This document shows, piece by piece, positions 22,845-34,548 of a stretch of DNA of 64,000 nt (within the stretch, counting starts at the first letter, position 1; every line of letters begins with the position of its first letter). The stretch lies in contig CM053336.1 of NCBI GenBank assembly GCA_028583605.1, positions 23,793,004-23,857,003 of the forward strand. The letters run 5' to 3'. This stretch comes from Dastarcus helophoroides (taxonomy: Eukaryota > Arthropoda > Insecta > Coleoptera > Bothrideridae). A model generated the notes under the pieces. The model saw nothing but the letters and a program-made list of their open reading frames with translations, made no database searches and was not told where the DNA came from. The position numbers and the translations under genes were made by a program.

Positions 22845-25081
22845 TTCCTTGTAAGAAAGGACGCCGGCTATATCTCAGCAACGAATCACTTTACAGCTTT
22901 GGGGAAAAATTTCAATAAGAAAAGTGAAAAATCGCTGGAAAATATTTTTGAAGATCTAAAATGACCGCTAGGTGGCATAATAGGTAAGATTGAATAGAAA
23001 ATTAGGATTTTCTGGAAATTTTGCCTAATTAAGGTATATGGAAAATACATGCATTGTAATCCTAGAATATTTTCGATTTGTTTTGCTTTACACTTTTTGT
23101 TCTGTCCTTAAAAATAATGTGGTGGGGAGATGTCGAAAAAATTTTTTTTAAATACCATTTACTTCAGTTAGCTTTAAGGAAATTTAACAAATTTAGTCTT
23201 TATAGAAAAGGTGCTATTTAGTCTATCGACGGCACTTTCACATGTTTTTATTTTAAAATTATTGTCGCTGCTACAGTGCGTTATATAAAATGATAACAAA
23301 TTTCGCCGTTAAATTAAAAAGAATGATATGTCAATTTGGATATCTTAAAATAGAGAATTAAATGCCCTAAATATCAGTTAAAATCGCAACTCGATATCTT
23401 TTGTCTAACCGAAGATATTGACAAACAAAATTTAAATTATAAATAATCACATAGTTTGTCTACAAAATTGATAAAGTGGCCCTTGAAAAAGGTTAGCTGC
23501 GAAAATGGAATAAAAAAGTGCAAATCTTTAAGGTTGCAAATGTGTTTACTACGTGCTCTTCTGACTGAATAGTTATTTCCGCTTTTACATTTCTTTATAA
23601 AATAAAAAATTGGTTTCAGGGGACAAGATTTGTATTTCAATTTTTAAAATTAAAAAGATTTAAACAAATGGAGAAGCATTTGACATGCTAACTAACCATT
23701 TATTTCGAATGCATGAAAATGAAAGTAATGCTGCTAAATCTACGCGTGCAGTATCCCGAAAAACGTAATTAAAGTGAGAGTTTTCCTTCGACTGATACAT
23801 AGTATACGCACCACAGGAAATGTGCATGTTACTATATTCAGAAGATAACCTAGAGGTGTCATCAAGCAAAATATTATAAATGTTTTAGAATATGTGAAAT
23901 TTAATCCTCATTTAAGTGCTAGACCAATAGCTAATGACTAATGGGATATGCTGAGCCACCGTTCAAAACCAGGCCCACGTGGCAGGTAGATAGGAAGTGG
24001 AAGTCAGTTTTCTTGGCCACCTAGGTTCCCAGATCTGACTTGCCTTAATTTTTATTTGTCAGGCGAATAGAAGACCTTGTTTTTGCCAACAAGCCTACAA
24101 AAGAAAGGGCATGATCGAAAGAATAAGAAACAATATTTAGAGGGGTAGAATGGTCAATGGTAAAAGTTAAAATTGCAGAGTTGTTCATTCGTCAGAGGAT
24201 TCACTGCATGAAAATGATGCGCTGCAACCAGTTTGAACCTCTAGGGCTCCAGTCAATAGAGGATATTAATTTAACACTTTTAATGTAATGCAGTCTTTTT
24301 TTTACTTTTTTGAATATTATATTGTTTTTTCGGTTAATTTTTTTTACATTATTCACTGTTATTACTATTAGATCATTGTAAGTATGTTAATTATTTATTT
24401 TTATATTATGTAAGACAAATTCTAAACCTCCTCTAATTTCGTATTCTAAATGGTAAACAACGTCATTAAGCTTTTACGTTACTGAAATTTTATTTGCCAA
24501 TATCTCCGGTTAGACAAAAGATATCAAGTTGCGGTTTTCACTGATATCTAGGGCTTTTAATTTTCTGTTTTAAGATATCAAAATTGACATATCTTCCTAT
24601 TAATTTTTTTTAGAAAAACGGCGAAATTTGTTACCATTTTATATAACGCGCTGTAGCAACGACAATAATTTTAAAATAAAAACATATGAAAGTGCTTTCG
24701 ATGGACGAAATAACACTCTTTCTGTATAGACTAAAATTATTAAATTTTATTGAGGCTAACTGAAGTAAATGTTATTTAAAAAAATTTTTTTTCGGTGTCT
24801 CTCCACCACTTTATTTTTAGAGAAGAAGGAGGGTAGAACAAAAACATATTGAAACTACTCTAGGATTATAATGCATCCATTTTTAATATATCTTAATTAG
24901 GCAAAATTACAAGAAAATCCTAATTTTCTATTTAGCTTTACGTACGCCACCTAGCGGTCATTTTAGAGCCTCAAAAATATTTTCCAGCGATTTTTCAGGG
25001 CCACTTTTCTCATTGAAATTTTTTTCTCAAAACTGTGGAATGTTTAGTTGCTGCGGCATCCTTTCTTAGTTGGCCACCCGG
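22845..25081 (+). mobile_element. Tc1/mariner-like element with inverted arms of about 600 bases, copy A
   Basis: The left arm (about 22845-23440) and the right arm (about 24470-25081) are inverted copies: CTATATCTCAGCAACGAATC, ATGACCGCTAGGTGGCA, CGATATCTTTTGTCTAACC and their complements appear in mirrored order. The right end TTGGCCACCCGG is followed by TA at 25082-25083. The left end differs from copy B (57569) before TAAGAAAGG, so it is probably damaged. The core carries a broken DDE transposase. Confidence 0.75.
23880..24130 (+). pseudogene. DDE transposase remnant in copy A
   Basis: The plus strand reads LEYVKFNPHLSARPIAND at about 23884, a typical second-HTH segment, then SWPPRFPDLTCLNFYLSG at about 24008-24068, the third catalytic Asp region of mariner-like transposases. 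The central catalytic part is missing, and stops follow, so this is a deletion derivative. Copy B has the corresponding remnant on the minus strand. ORFs on the opposite strand (23437-23640, 23660-23869) are shadows. Confidence 0.55.
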
Positions 25082-25083
25082 TA

Positions 25084-25500
25084 CAAATAAAAATAATTTT
25101 AACTCTTTCAGCCGCTGAGTACAATATTTTCATTCGAACGTGTGCAGATTTACTTTAAAATTGTCGATCTCAATGCATGGCAAACAGTTTTTATTTCAGA
25201 AAATACTTGATAGAAACAGAAAAAGATTCACTTTTTTACTTTGCGAATTTTATCACACATGTGACCTTTTTAAAAAACTAATCTACTGCATATGCAAAAA
25301 AAGGTTAAATGAACCTTTCAAACAATAAACTTTTTAACCTCCTGTTCCATTTAAAAATTTTGAGGAAGTTGCAACCCCGGCCAAGGGAGTGCATCTGCAG
25401 GTCTAAAAGTATACTAATTAAGTGTCCCCCTCACAGCCAAAATTGTCCGGTTTCGCCATTTTGCCCATAACGTAAATGGAGGGTTTTTTGAAAGCCCGAC
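25084..25500. other. No recognisable feature
   Basis: Unassigned sequence. A 62-codon frame at 25140-25328 has a few Cys but no splice or poly(A) support and is likely chance. Confidence 0.35.
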
Positions 25501-26460
25501 CTTCTTTAAAATTTCAACTTATTTAAATTTTTGAATTTTTCAAGATTTCACCTTTAACAATTTAAATATTTGAAAAAATTATAATTCTTCAAAGTTTTGA
25601 TTTTAAAAACGTTGATTACTTTTTTAAATTCAAAATTTCGATTTTATTTAAAAATTTCAATTTTTTGTTTAAATTTGTTTAATTGGAATTTTTTTCAAAT
25701 CTGGATTTTTTTTAACATTTTTTGCTATAATTTTGTGATTCTTTAAATATTTCTTAAATTTTTTTTTGAAAATATCGACTTTTAAGTCGACATTTTTTTC
25801 TCAACATTTTAAATTTTTTGGACATCTTGCCTTCCAAAAATTGCTAAATTTTCCTGAAACATTCAATTTTTTTGTAAATTTTTGTTTAAAAAATTTAAAT
25901 TAACCAAAACTTTCAGTTTTTTTAAATTTTTACTTTTTCTGAAAATTTTGACTTTTCTGATAATTTTAACGTTTTTCGGATTTCAGATTTAAATTTGATC
26001 TTGATTATTTTTGAAATTTTAGATTTTATTTTTAAATTTTAACTAATTTTTGGAAATCTTCAATATTTTTAACCTTCCGATTAAGAAATTTTAATTATTC
26101 AAAACTCTTAATTTTTCAAAATTTCGACATTTTTTGAAAATTTTGACCTTTCTGATAATTTTGACTATTTTTCCAAATTTCGGAATTTACTTAAAATTTG
26201 ACTGAAAAATAGAATCTCGACTTTTTTCAAAAGTTTGATTATTTTTCCAACTTCCAACTTTTGAAAATTTTAAATTTTTTTAAAAAACTTTCTGATTTTT
26301 TTAAATTCACAAATTGTTTGAAATCCTAAATTTTTTTAATTTTAAATTTTTTTGAAAATTTCGACTTTTTTCAAAATTATAATTTTTTTGCATTAAAATT
26401 TTAATCTTTTATATGTTTCGGTGTTTTTCAAATTTCGTCTATTATTTGAAAAACCTAAGC
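25500..26460. repeat. AT-rich degenerate block, pyrimidine-rich on the plus strand
   Basis: The plus strand is made of TTTTTGAAAATTTCGACTTT-type words at high density. No gene seen. The polarity changes beyond about 26900. Confidence 0.6.
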
Positions 26461-26639
26461 AAAAAAATAGAAAAATTGATTTTATATCATTTAAATTGGA
26501 AATGTTATATTCTACTAGCCTCACTTGTAGTCGAAAACCGACCAATTATATCTGCAAAGAACGAAATTGTTTTTCACAAAATTAATAGGTAGTCATATTT
26601 AGTTCTTACCTTGACGATAGGAGAAAATGCGTGGGAAAA

Positions 26640-29600
26640 TAAAAATTTCTGCTCTTTGAAAATTTCGAATTCTTCGAAAATTTTGGCTTTTTTCAAAATT
26701 TCGGTAGTTTTTTGTAAACCTATTTTTTTTTGAAAATCCCAACTTTTTTCACAATTTCGATATCTTGAAACTTTGGACTGTTTTTGAAAATTATGACTTT
26801 AGGGAATATGATTTTTATGACAATTTCGACTTTTCCTTATTTAGTTTTGATAATTTTGACCACTCATTAAATATTTCGACTTTTCTTGAGAATTCCTATT
26901 TTTTGATACACATTTTCAACGGAGAGAAAAAACAATCCTTTGAAAAAATAATTCCAAATTTTCAGAACGTCAAAATTTTGGAAATGGTAGAAATTGTGGA
27001 AGTCAAAATTAAAAAAAAAATCGAACCTTTCAAAATCGAAATATTCTATTTTATGCAAGATTCCAGAAAAATTAAATTTTTCAAAAAGAGGCAAAATATT
27101 GAAAAATGTGAGATATCGAAATTTTTAAAAATGCCGGAAAATTAAAATTTTAAATCTTATGACAGCATCAACAAAAGAATCAAAATCTCTATAAAAACCC
27201 AAAATTCGAAAAAAGTGAGAGTTCTCTTGGAGTCAAAGTTTTAAAATTGTCTGAAAAGAGGGGCAATTTTTTCAAAACTTTCAGATTCGAATTTTCAAAA
27301 AATGTTTAAAAAAATATAAAGATTTTTATAAAAAGTAGTTCCTTTTAAAAAATAATTTTAAACTTCAAAAAATCGAAATATGTATTTAAATAAGTCAAAA
27401 TATCTAAAACGCATCGAAATTTTTAAAAAAGAAAGACGAAATATTCTGAAAGTAGGTGGAGTAAAAAACAATCAAAATTTTTAAAAAAGGCAATTAAAAA
27501 AGCCCGATTTGTCAAAAAAAAAATTGAAATTTTCAAACAAGTAAAAATTTCAAGAGAAAGTGGAAATTCTAAAAAAATCGAAATTAGCTGATCAGAAAAT
27601 GTGAAAAAGGGATAATTTTCGCTTTTGAGATCACTAATAGTGGCTTCTAAATAAATAGTAAAATTTATGAAGATAACTAAAAGAAGTCTTCTCAAATTCG
27701 TCGAAAATAGAATTTAAAAAAAATAGTTACTATTTTCGAAAGAATATTAAATCGAAAATTTGAAAGCCAATTTCCAAAAAAGTGGGAATCCAAAAAAAAT
27801 TGATATTAAAAAAAATGCAAAATTTTTAGAAAACTCCGAAAACAGAGATTAAAAAAAATCAGTTTAATTTTAAAAAAGGTCAAAATTTAGAACGAATGAA
27901 ATTTTCGATAAAATTGGATACTTGAAAATAAGGCTAATTTTTTAAAGAATTTCAAATTTATAAAAGAAGTCGACATTTTAGAGTTCAAATTTTAATTAAA
28001 GTTGACATTTTGAAAAATATTGAGAAGTCTGACAAAGTCAAAATTTTTAAAAAATGTTAAATTTTGAAAAATTCAAAAATTTTGAAATTAAAATTTTTTC
28101 AAACAATTGAAATTTTGAAAAATGTTCAGATTTTCATGTTAAGTTAAAATTTCCAAAAAAAAGTGAAGATTTTCTAAAGGGTCAACATTTTGATATTCTT
28201 CAAAACCTCCGAGTATTTCAAAAAATGACGAAATTTTCAACAAAATTCTAAATTTTTGAAAAAGTTAATATTTCAAAGAGATTTATTCTTCATGGTGAAC
28301 TCTTATTGACCAAAAATATTATGTTTTTTAATTTTATTCAACATTTCTTCGGCCCAGTTTGGAAATATTTAAATTTTTATTGTTTGTTGACAACATTCTA
28401 AACAGTTTTTGAAATATGACTACTTGATATTTAAATTTATTTAAAAACGTCACCTCATGACAGTTGACAAAATAAGAGGTTAGTTTATTTTACATAGAAT
28501 AGATAATGAATTTAAATATCAAGTAGTCATATTTCAAAAACTGTTTAGAATGTTGTCAACAAACAATAAAAATTTAAATATTTCCAAACTGACCCAAAGA
28601 AATGTTAAATAAAATTTAAAACATTTCAAAAAGAGTTAAAATGTTATAAAAGAGGCGATATTTAAAATAATTGAATACTCACAAATTTTTAAAAAACCTA
28701 AATTTTTAAAAAGTTACAAAATAAAAGACAAAATTATCAACAAAATTGTTTTATCAATTGCAATTTGTCAATGTCAGAATTTAAAAGAAAGTCAAAATTC
28801 GAAAAAAATGTTAATTTCAATTAAATCCAATTTTAAATAGTCAAAATTGTCCAAGTCTGAATATTGAAGAGAAGTCAAAATTATCAGAAAAATCGAAGTT
28901 TTCAAAAAAAGACCAAATTTTATGGAATTATTATTTGAAAAAAGGCAAAGTTTTGAATAGCAAAAAATATCATAATTTTCAAAAAAATTAAACTTTGAAA
29001 TGTAATCGAAATTTTTAAAAAGTTAAAACTTTCAAAAAAGTCACAATTCTGAAAAAAAGTAGATTTTTTGAAAAAAATTGAAAAATTTAAAATTTTGCCA
29101 AATAACCGAAAATTTCAAATAAATTCGGCATTTTAAAAAATGTAACGCTTTAAAAAAACAGAAATTTTCAAATAAAAGTTTAAATTAAATAAAAAGCGTG
29201 ATTTAACAAAAATCGAAAGTTTTTAAAAGTCAAATTTTTTGAAACAATTTAAATATAAAAAATAATAGACATTTTAAAGAAGCAATATGTGCAAAAGTAA
29301 CAATATTTAAAAAATTTCAGTTTTTGAAGAAAAAAAAATTTGGAAAGAAGAAAATTTAAAAACCTGGCATTTTGAAGAGTTAGCTGTCAAAAATTTCATA
29401 TTTTAAAAAAATACGAATTTTCAACGAGTGGAAATTTGTGATAAACGTCAATATTTTCAAAAAAAACCAAGATTTTAAAAAGCTACATTTAAAAAATGAA
29501 ACCTTGAAAAATCGACATATTCAAAAAAACTAGAAATTTTTGAAAAAGTTTGTCAAAATGTAGACAAAAGTTGTGAAAAACAAGAAAAATTTTTCTAAAA

Positions 29601-29880
29601 ATGCAAATACTGGCAAAAATGTCAAAATATTCTAAAAAAATCTAAATTTTTGATAAATGTAATCCTTGAAAAGTCAAAATTTTCAAAACAAAATATTGAT
29701 ATTTTTAAAAAAGTACAAATTTTCGAAAAAATTCAAATTTGAAAAAAGTTGAAATATTGAAAAAAGTAAAAAATTTAAAAAGTCGTGAATATGAGAAAAT
29801 ATGAGAAAAAGTCGAAAGTCCCTAAAAAAGACTCCAAATTTTGACAAAAGTCGAATTTTCTGAAAAAAAATTACAAATTT
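26640..29880. repeat. AT-rich degenerate block, switching to purine-rich at about 26900
   Basis: Up to about 26900 the plus strand has GACTTTTT and TTTTTGAAAATT words. After it the complement dominates (AAAAAGTCAAAATTTT, AAAAATTGAAATTTTC). No gene signal. It contains the foldback at 28321-28624. ORFs at 26765-27145, 26867-27094 and 27423-27695 are consequences of the composition. Confidence 0.6.
28321..28624. mobile_element. Foldback hairpin with arms of about 117 bases
   Basis: Left arm 28321-28437 and right arm 28509-28624 pair almost perfectly: GACAACATTCTAAACAGTTT with AAACTGTTTAGAATGTTGTC, and CATATTTCAAAAACTG-type words in mirrored order. The spacer of about 71 bases is different sequence. 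No ORF. Like 8188-8449 it is either a MITE or an inverted duplication. Confidence 0.75.
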
Positions 29881-29886
29881 TGATAT

Positions 29887-30991
29887 ACAAGGTTATTCTA
29901 AAGGTAGTACCATAAATTTAGAATCGTATTTTAGAGCCCAAAATAAGATTAAAAGTCTATATAAACATATGTCGTAAAACGCTTCGTTTCCGAGTTACAG
30001 GGTGTGAAAAATTACTTCCAGATTATAGTTTTTATTAATAGTTGCGAAACGTGTACAGATAATTAAATGCAATTTTGCACAACTTCATACCCTTTCGTGT
30101 CCTTTCCAAAAATTTAAGAATTAATTAATACAACTTAATCAGTGGCGGGTATAACCAGGGGGAGGAGATTGAAACGCTTCTTATTTATTTTGTGTGCACT
30201 TTTGTGGCAATTTTTTACCAAAAATATAAACTACAAACATTTATACAAAAAAAAGGTACTCCTACAGAAATTCGATTTTGTCAGCGGTTTTCGATTAAAA
30301 GCATTTTTATATTTCGATGCATTAAGAGCGCTTGCCCAAAAATATGGAAAGTAACACATAGTTGGCATTGAGATAAAGGAAAATAAATGGTGCTGACATT
30401 TCCATGTTTTCTTGTCACCGAAATATTTTTTTACTTAATTATTAGTTATAAATAATTTTTTTGTCAATTTTATTTTAGGTAATAAGCATATAGGTTTTCT
30501 TTCATTTTAAAGCCAACTTTGTGTTACATCCGAGATTTTTGGGGAAGTGTTTTTAATGCATTGAGATATAAAAATGTATTTTACTCGAAAACGGCTGACA
30601 ATTTCGAGTTTCACTAAGAGCACCTTATTTACGTAAAGTTTGTAGTTTATAGTTTTGTTACGAAACTAAGACAAAAGTGCACACGAAATAAATAAGGCAC
30701 GTTTTAAGCACTATTCCCCTCGATATACGCGCCACTGGTTAAGTTCTGTTAATTAATTCCTAGATTTTTTGAAAGGACACAAAATGGTATAAAGTTGTGC
30801 TGAATCATATTCAAATATCTGTACAGGTTTTGCAACTATTAATTAAAAACTATAATCCGGAACCAAGATTCCACACCCTGTAATTCGGAAACGAAGCATT
30901 TTACGACACATGTTTATATAAAATTTTCGTCTTATTTTGGTCTCTAGAATACGATCCTAAATTTACGGTACTACTTTTAGAATCACCTTGT
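29887..30991. mobile_element. 1.1 kb near-complete hairpin element
   Basis: The left end ACAAGGTTATTCTAAAGG pairs with the right end read on the other strand, ACAAGGTGATTCTAAAAG. Pairing continues inward for about 500 bases at roughly 80% by eye, through TTCGTTTCCGAGTTACAGGG, the 30180-30200 word TTATTTATTTTGTGTGCACT, and TTAGTTGGCATTG-like words, leaving a loop only around 30390-30480. A mariner-style GTTACAGGGTGTG word is inside each arm. No transposase is present; the frame at 30142-30354 is chance. Target duplication not resolved. Confidence 0.75.
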
Positions 30992-30999
30992 TTAACATT

Positions 31000-31530
31000 A
31001 ATATTTTGAAAAAAAAAAATTAATTACAGAAAAATGGATAATTTCAAATTTTTTTTGAAAATTTATAATTATTTGGTAATTTTGAGTTTTCAAAATATTT
31101 ACTTTTCAAAAATTTTGGATTAAAATTTGAAAAAATGCCGACATTTTTGATTAAGTTAAAATTTTGAAAAGTCAAACATTTTTAAAAAACTCAAGATTTA
31201 TAAAAAAGAAATTTTAATAAAAAAAGTTGTAATTTTAAAATAATGATGTTTTGAGAAAAATTCAGTCGTTAGAAAAATTCGACATTATTTTCACAAACAC
31301 TCGAAATGTTTAAAAAACTGAAATTTTGAAAAAATGCGAAGCTTTTACAAGGCAAATTTTTCAAAAAGATGAAGTCGAAGGTTCGAAAGTAGGGAATTTT
31401 AAAAAGTATTTTAAAAATAATTTTAAAAAATAAAAAAAAAGAAATTTAAACAAGCACAAATGTTAAAAAAAACTTTTCGAAAAATATCGAATTAAAAAAA
31501 ATCGATTCATTGAACATGTTAACTAAAGAA
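31000..31530. repeat. AT-rich degenerate block
   Basis: Same word family as 26640-29880. No gene seen. Confidence 0.5.
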
Positions 31531-32390
31531 GTGGTTGTGGTAATAGTGAATGGGATCGGATGAAATATTAACTAGTAAAACTATGAAATATAAAAAGAAA
31601 TGACTAGAATTGCAATCCAAAGGGACCTACCTATTTAGATTGTTTTGCTGTTTAAAAAACCTCAAGTTAGAAAGTTTAATCGAAATCGTTAGAGCTATTT
31701 GGAAGCAAATTTAAACATGAAAAATATATTTCAAAATTACACATCCTTCTATTTCTCCAAACGGTGCCGATTACATAATCAGACGCAAGGCCAAGTATTA
31801 CTTATACTCGTCTCGTTACCATAATCGGTAAACGAGTATTTGTACCTGTAATCCGACGATGTCGTACTTACTCGTGCAAGTGTCTAGTGTAAACTTTTCC
31901 TTTTTTTTTCGTAGGACTGGCCCCATATTTCAAATAGCTTACGGCCTGAAAATCCGCTCCTGGAAATAACCCATTTTCGTGAAATAAAGGAATTTTAAAT
32001 TTTTACATTTAAAATTAAATATCTCCCAAACTATAACAATTAGACGAGCATATGTTGATAACAAAATAAATCTTAGCTGTTGCTTAATAAAAATGAGAAA
32101 TAATATACAGGTTGTACTCTTTGAATGTTTTGAGAAAAATGTAATTTGGCATTTGGTAATGAACCTGTATAACAGCAAGTAATATTTTAATAAAATTCCA
32201 GCATTGTCTACAAAAAGAATATTCTGAAGTATACTTCACTAGAAATAGAATCATTTAAGTGCTTTTTTCCTTTCAAACAAGGTTCCAAATTAGGCTCAAT
32301 ATTCAGGTTCTTTTCTAATAGTCGCAGACCCATATTGTTTGATATCATTCTAATCAGTATTTTATAGCCAATATAAATATGGTTAAAGAT
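31530..32390. other. No firm feature
   Basis: Contains several ACTCGT/ACGAGT words at 31800-31880 and an ATACAGGTTGTACTC / GAACCTGTATAAC inverted pair at about 32104-32175 that may be a tiny mariner-type MITE. The minus frame at 31939-32178 is chance. Confidence 0.35.
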
Positions 32391-32575
32391 ACAGGGTGTC
32401 CTCTTAAAAAAATCAACTTTAGTGCACCCCTCTGTTTAGCCTGTATGGTAAACAATAATTTTAAAATATGCCTTTCATGCTAGTGCACCCTTGTACCAGA
32501 AAGATTGTTATTATCCAAGAAATTGTAGGATATACAAGAAGATACCCTACGAATCACCCTGTGTATAAAATACAT
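32391..32575. mobile_element. Short MITE upstream of the small secreted peptide gene
   Basis: ACAGGGTGTCC at the left and CACCCTGTGTA at the right are mirrored ends typical of mariner-type MITEs, with 185 bases between. GTGCACCC occurs twice inside. The right end is about 160 bases before the ATG at 32736, so it lies in the probable promoter or first intron. Confidence 0.45.
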
Positions 32576-32735
32576 TATTACGCATTATTTTTGTCGCCAG
32601 ATTTTTAAATTAATAAGTTATTGTCTTCTACGCAATTATCTATAGCAATAAATTATAAATTTTATTGCCTTTGAGTGGGTTACTACAATACTTAAGTAAA
32701 ATTTCAAACAAATCAATTTCAGCTTTGTGGACATC

Positions 32736-32835
32736 ATGACCATGACTAAATTTATACTTTGGTTCGGTATATTTTCTTTCAATCTAATCCAATTTATACT
32801 ATCTTATCCTTTTCCTACGGTTCCAGTGGCAAAAG
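32736..32835 (+). CDS. Small secreted Cys-rich peptide, exon 1 (signal peptide)
   Basis: I do not recognise the family. This exon codes 33 residues and one base: after MTMTK a strongly hydrophobic run (FILWFGIFSFNLIQFILS) forms a signal peptide, with likely cleavage near residues 23-26 before PFPT. The exon ends at a strong donor (AAAAG then GTAAGT, intron from 32836). A second in-frame ATG two codons later is equally possible as start. TTTCAG at 32717-32722 just upstream could be an acceptor for an untranslated first exon. Together with exon 2 (32885-32991) the product has 68 residues, or 66 if the alternative acceptor is used. Confidence 0.72.
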
Positions 32836-32884
32836 GTAAGTTATTTTGATCGTTTTTAACTCTTTAATACATTATTTCTAATAG

Positions 32885-32991
32885 CTGCAGGTGAGGAAGT
32901 TATAACATGTAGTTCTCTCTCCCTAAAAGACTCATCTTGCCCTAAATATTATGGATGTATCGACGGAGTGTGTAGGCAGCTACAAAGCTAA
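32885..32991 (+). CDS. Small secreted Cys-rich peptide, exon 2 (mature part)
   Basis: The exon joins exon 1 in phase 1 after a very short intron, as is usual in insects. Two acceptors fit the same frame: TAATAG ending 32884 (49-base intron) and CTGCAG ending 32890 (55-base intron, the more usual length), differing by two residues. The mature part has four Cys at residues 42, 52, 58 and 63 (C-x9-C-x5-C-x4-C), with the core CPKYYGCIDGVCRQLQS at the end, then TAA at 32989-32991. AATAAA at 33064-33069 follows about 75 bases later. Size, signal peptide and two likely disulfides suggest an extracellular peptide such as an immune, signalling, or gland product. The function cannot be told from sequence alone. 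Confidence 0.72.
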
Positions 32992-33063
32992 AATGCAGCA
33001 TCTCCACTATTTAAAACTGTACACTGGCTAAAATAACCTCGATAAATATGTTTATGTGAATAC

Positions 33064-33069
33064 AATAAA
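33064..33069 (+). terminator. Poly(A) signal of the small secreted peptide gene
   Basis: AATAAA, 73 bases after the stop codon. Confidence 0.6.
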
Positions 33070-33089
33070 CTTGCATTAAAGAACACGAT

Positions 33090-33600
33090 ATCTTTTTTTA
33101 GTCGACAATTTTTTTTGGGATAACTGTTTTTTAATCGTAAAAAATTATTGGCAAATACTAAAGTTAGGCCCGTTTTTTATTTTTAGTCGTCAAAAATTAT
33201 TTTGGGGCATTTTTTTTATTGTTATCGGCACACACCTTCATCTCCCTCCCTTTGATCAGTATCCCGTTTTGCTGTTAGAAATTTAAGAATCCTAATTCTT
33301 ATGATATTTATTACTTGTACAATATTTCTAGTGCAATTTTTTGAAAGGATAAGGCTAAGGGGGGGGGAGGGCATTTATTTGTTCTTTTTATGTTCGAAAA
33401 AATAACAAATTGGGTTGTGAATAAAGTGAAGTGCAATTTAAAAAATATATTATAGTCACTACACAGGAAAGGTAAAATAGGCACAAATTTAATTATTTTT
33501 TTTGGAGTAGCAAACTGGTTTGCTGTGATTGGCTCGCCTAACTAATATGTATATCTTTCTGTTCGTTTTATAAATGTAATTTTTCTCGAAGTATCATTTT
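33090..33600. other. No recognisable feature
   Basis: Intergenic AT-rich sequence with a short G-run near 33360. Confidence 0.4.
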
Positions 33601-34548
33601 GTTCAAAAAATCTCAATAGGTCTATTTTCCTTACGCTAAAAATTTCTCATCTTTATCCTGTTCTCAACGAGTAAGATGTCCCTAAAAGATGGCGACATCG
33701 AAATTTTAGTAAAATAGCTCTTATCACCCAAAAATCTTCTAGTTATTAAATTTCATTGAAGTTTGAGTTTGAATTTTTCCTGAAGTAGAAGAACATTCTA
33801 AAAATAGTGATCCTCTCTCTGGAAATCGACAGAACCGTTTCAGAGGGAAAATATTGTTGCTCAAGAAAGAAGATGATCCTAATAAGTAAAGATCCGAATT
33901 TTTACTAAAATTGCTTCGATATCTAGATTATTTTTCTGACCCAAAAATGTCTTAGTTACCAAGAGTCGTTTCGGATATAAAAATTCTTGATGAAGGGGTA
34001 AGATGCCCCTAAAAAAATGATGATCCTGAATTTATATAGATCGTTTTCTTGAACCAAAAAACCTTTAGTTACAAGAGTTTCATCGAAATCGATAGAAACT
34101 TTTCGGAGATAAAAGTTTGTTTCTCAATCAGGAAGATGTCCCTAATAATGGTGACCCCAAATTTTTACTAAAATTGTCAAATTGCATCTACCTAGATCAT
34201 TTTCTTGACCCAAATATTCCCTAGTCACCAAGTTTCATCGAAACTGATAAGAGTCGTTGCGCAGATTAAAATTGTACCTGAAGGAAGAAAAGTTCCTAAA
34301 AAAATTGTCGTCTTAAATTTGTACAGATAATTTTTCCAATTCAAAAAAATTTTGGTTACCGATGCAAATAGAATGCAACCTAGACTTCATGCAGCCCCCT
34401 AAGAGTGTATAGTGGATCATAAGTAACTGAACTATCAACAGTTGAGCCACAAACACTTAGCAAAGCGGTTGCTCTCTAGGGAAGCCCCAGAAGACTATAA
34501 TCTAAATGACCAATAGGCTTGAACATTTATCAGATTTAGAGTTTGGAA

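Noticed and set aside
22513..22881. 122-codon minus ORF with some balanced composition
   Set aside because: It crosses the boundary between an unassigned block and a transposon arm and shows no domain or signal.
26765..27145. 126-codon ORF rich in Phe, Asp and Lys
   Set aside because: Composition equals that of the AT word repeat read in one frame; an equally open frame exists on the other strand.
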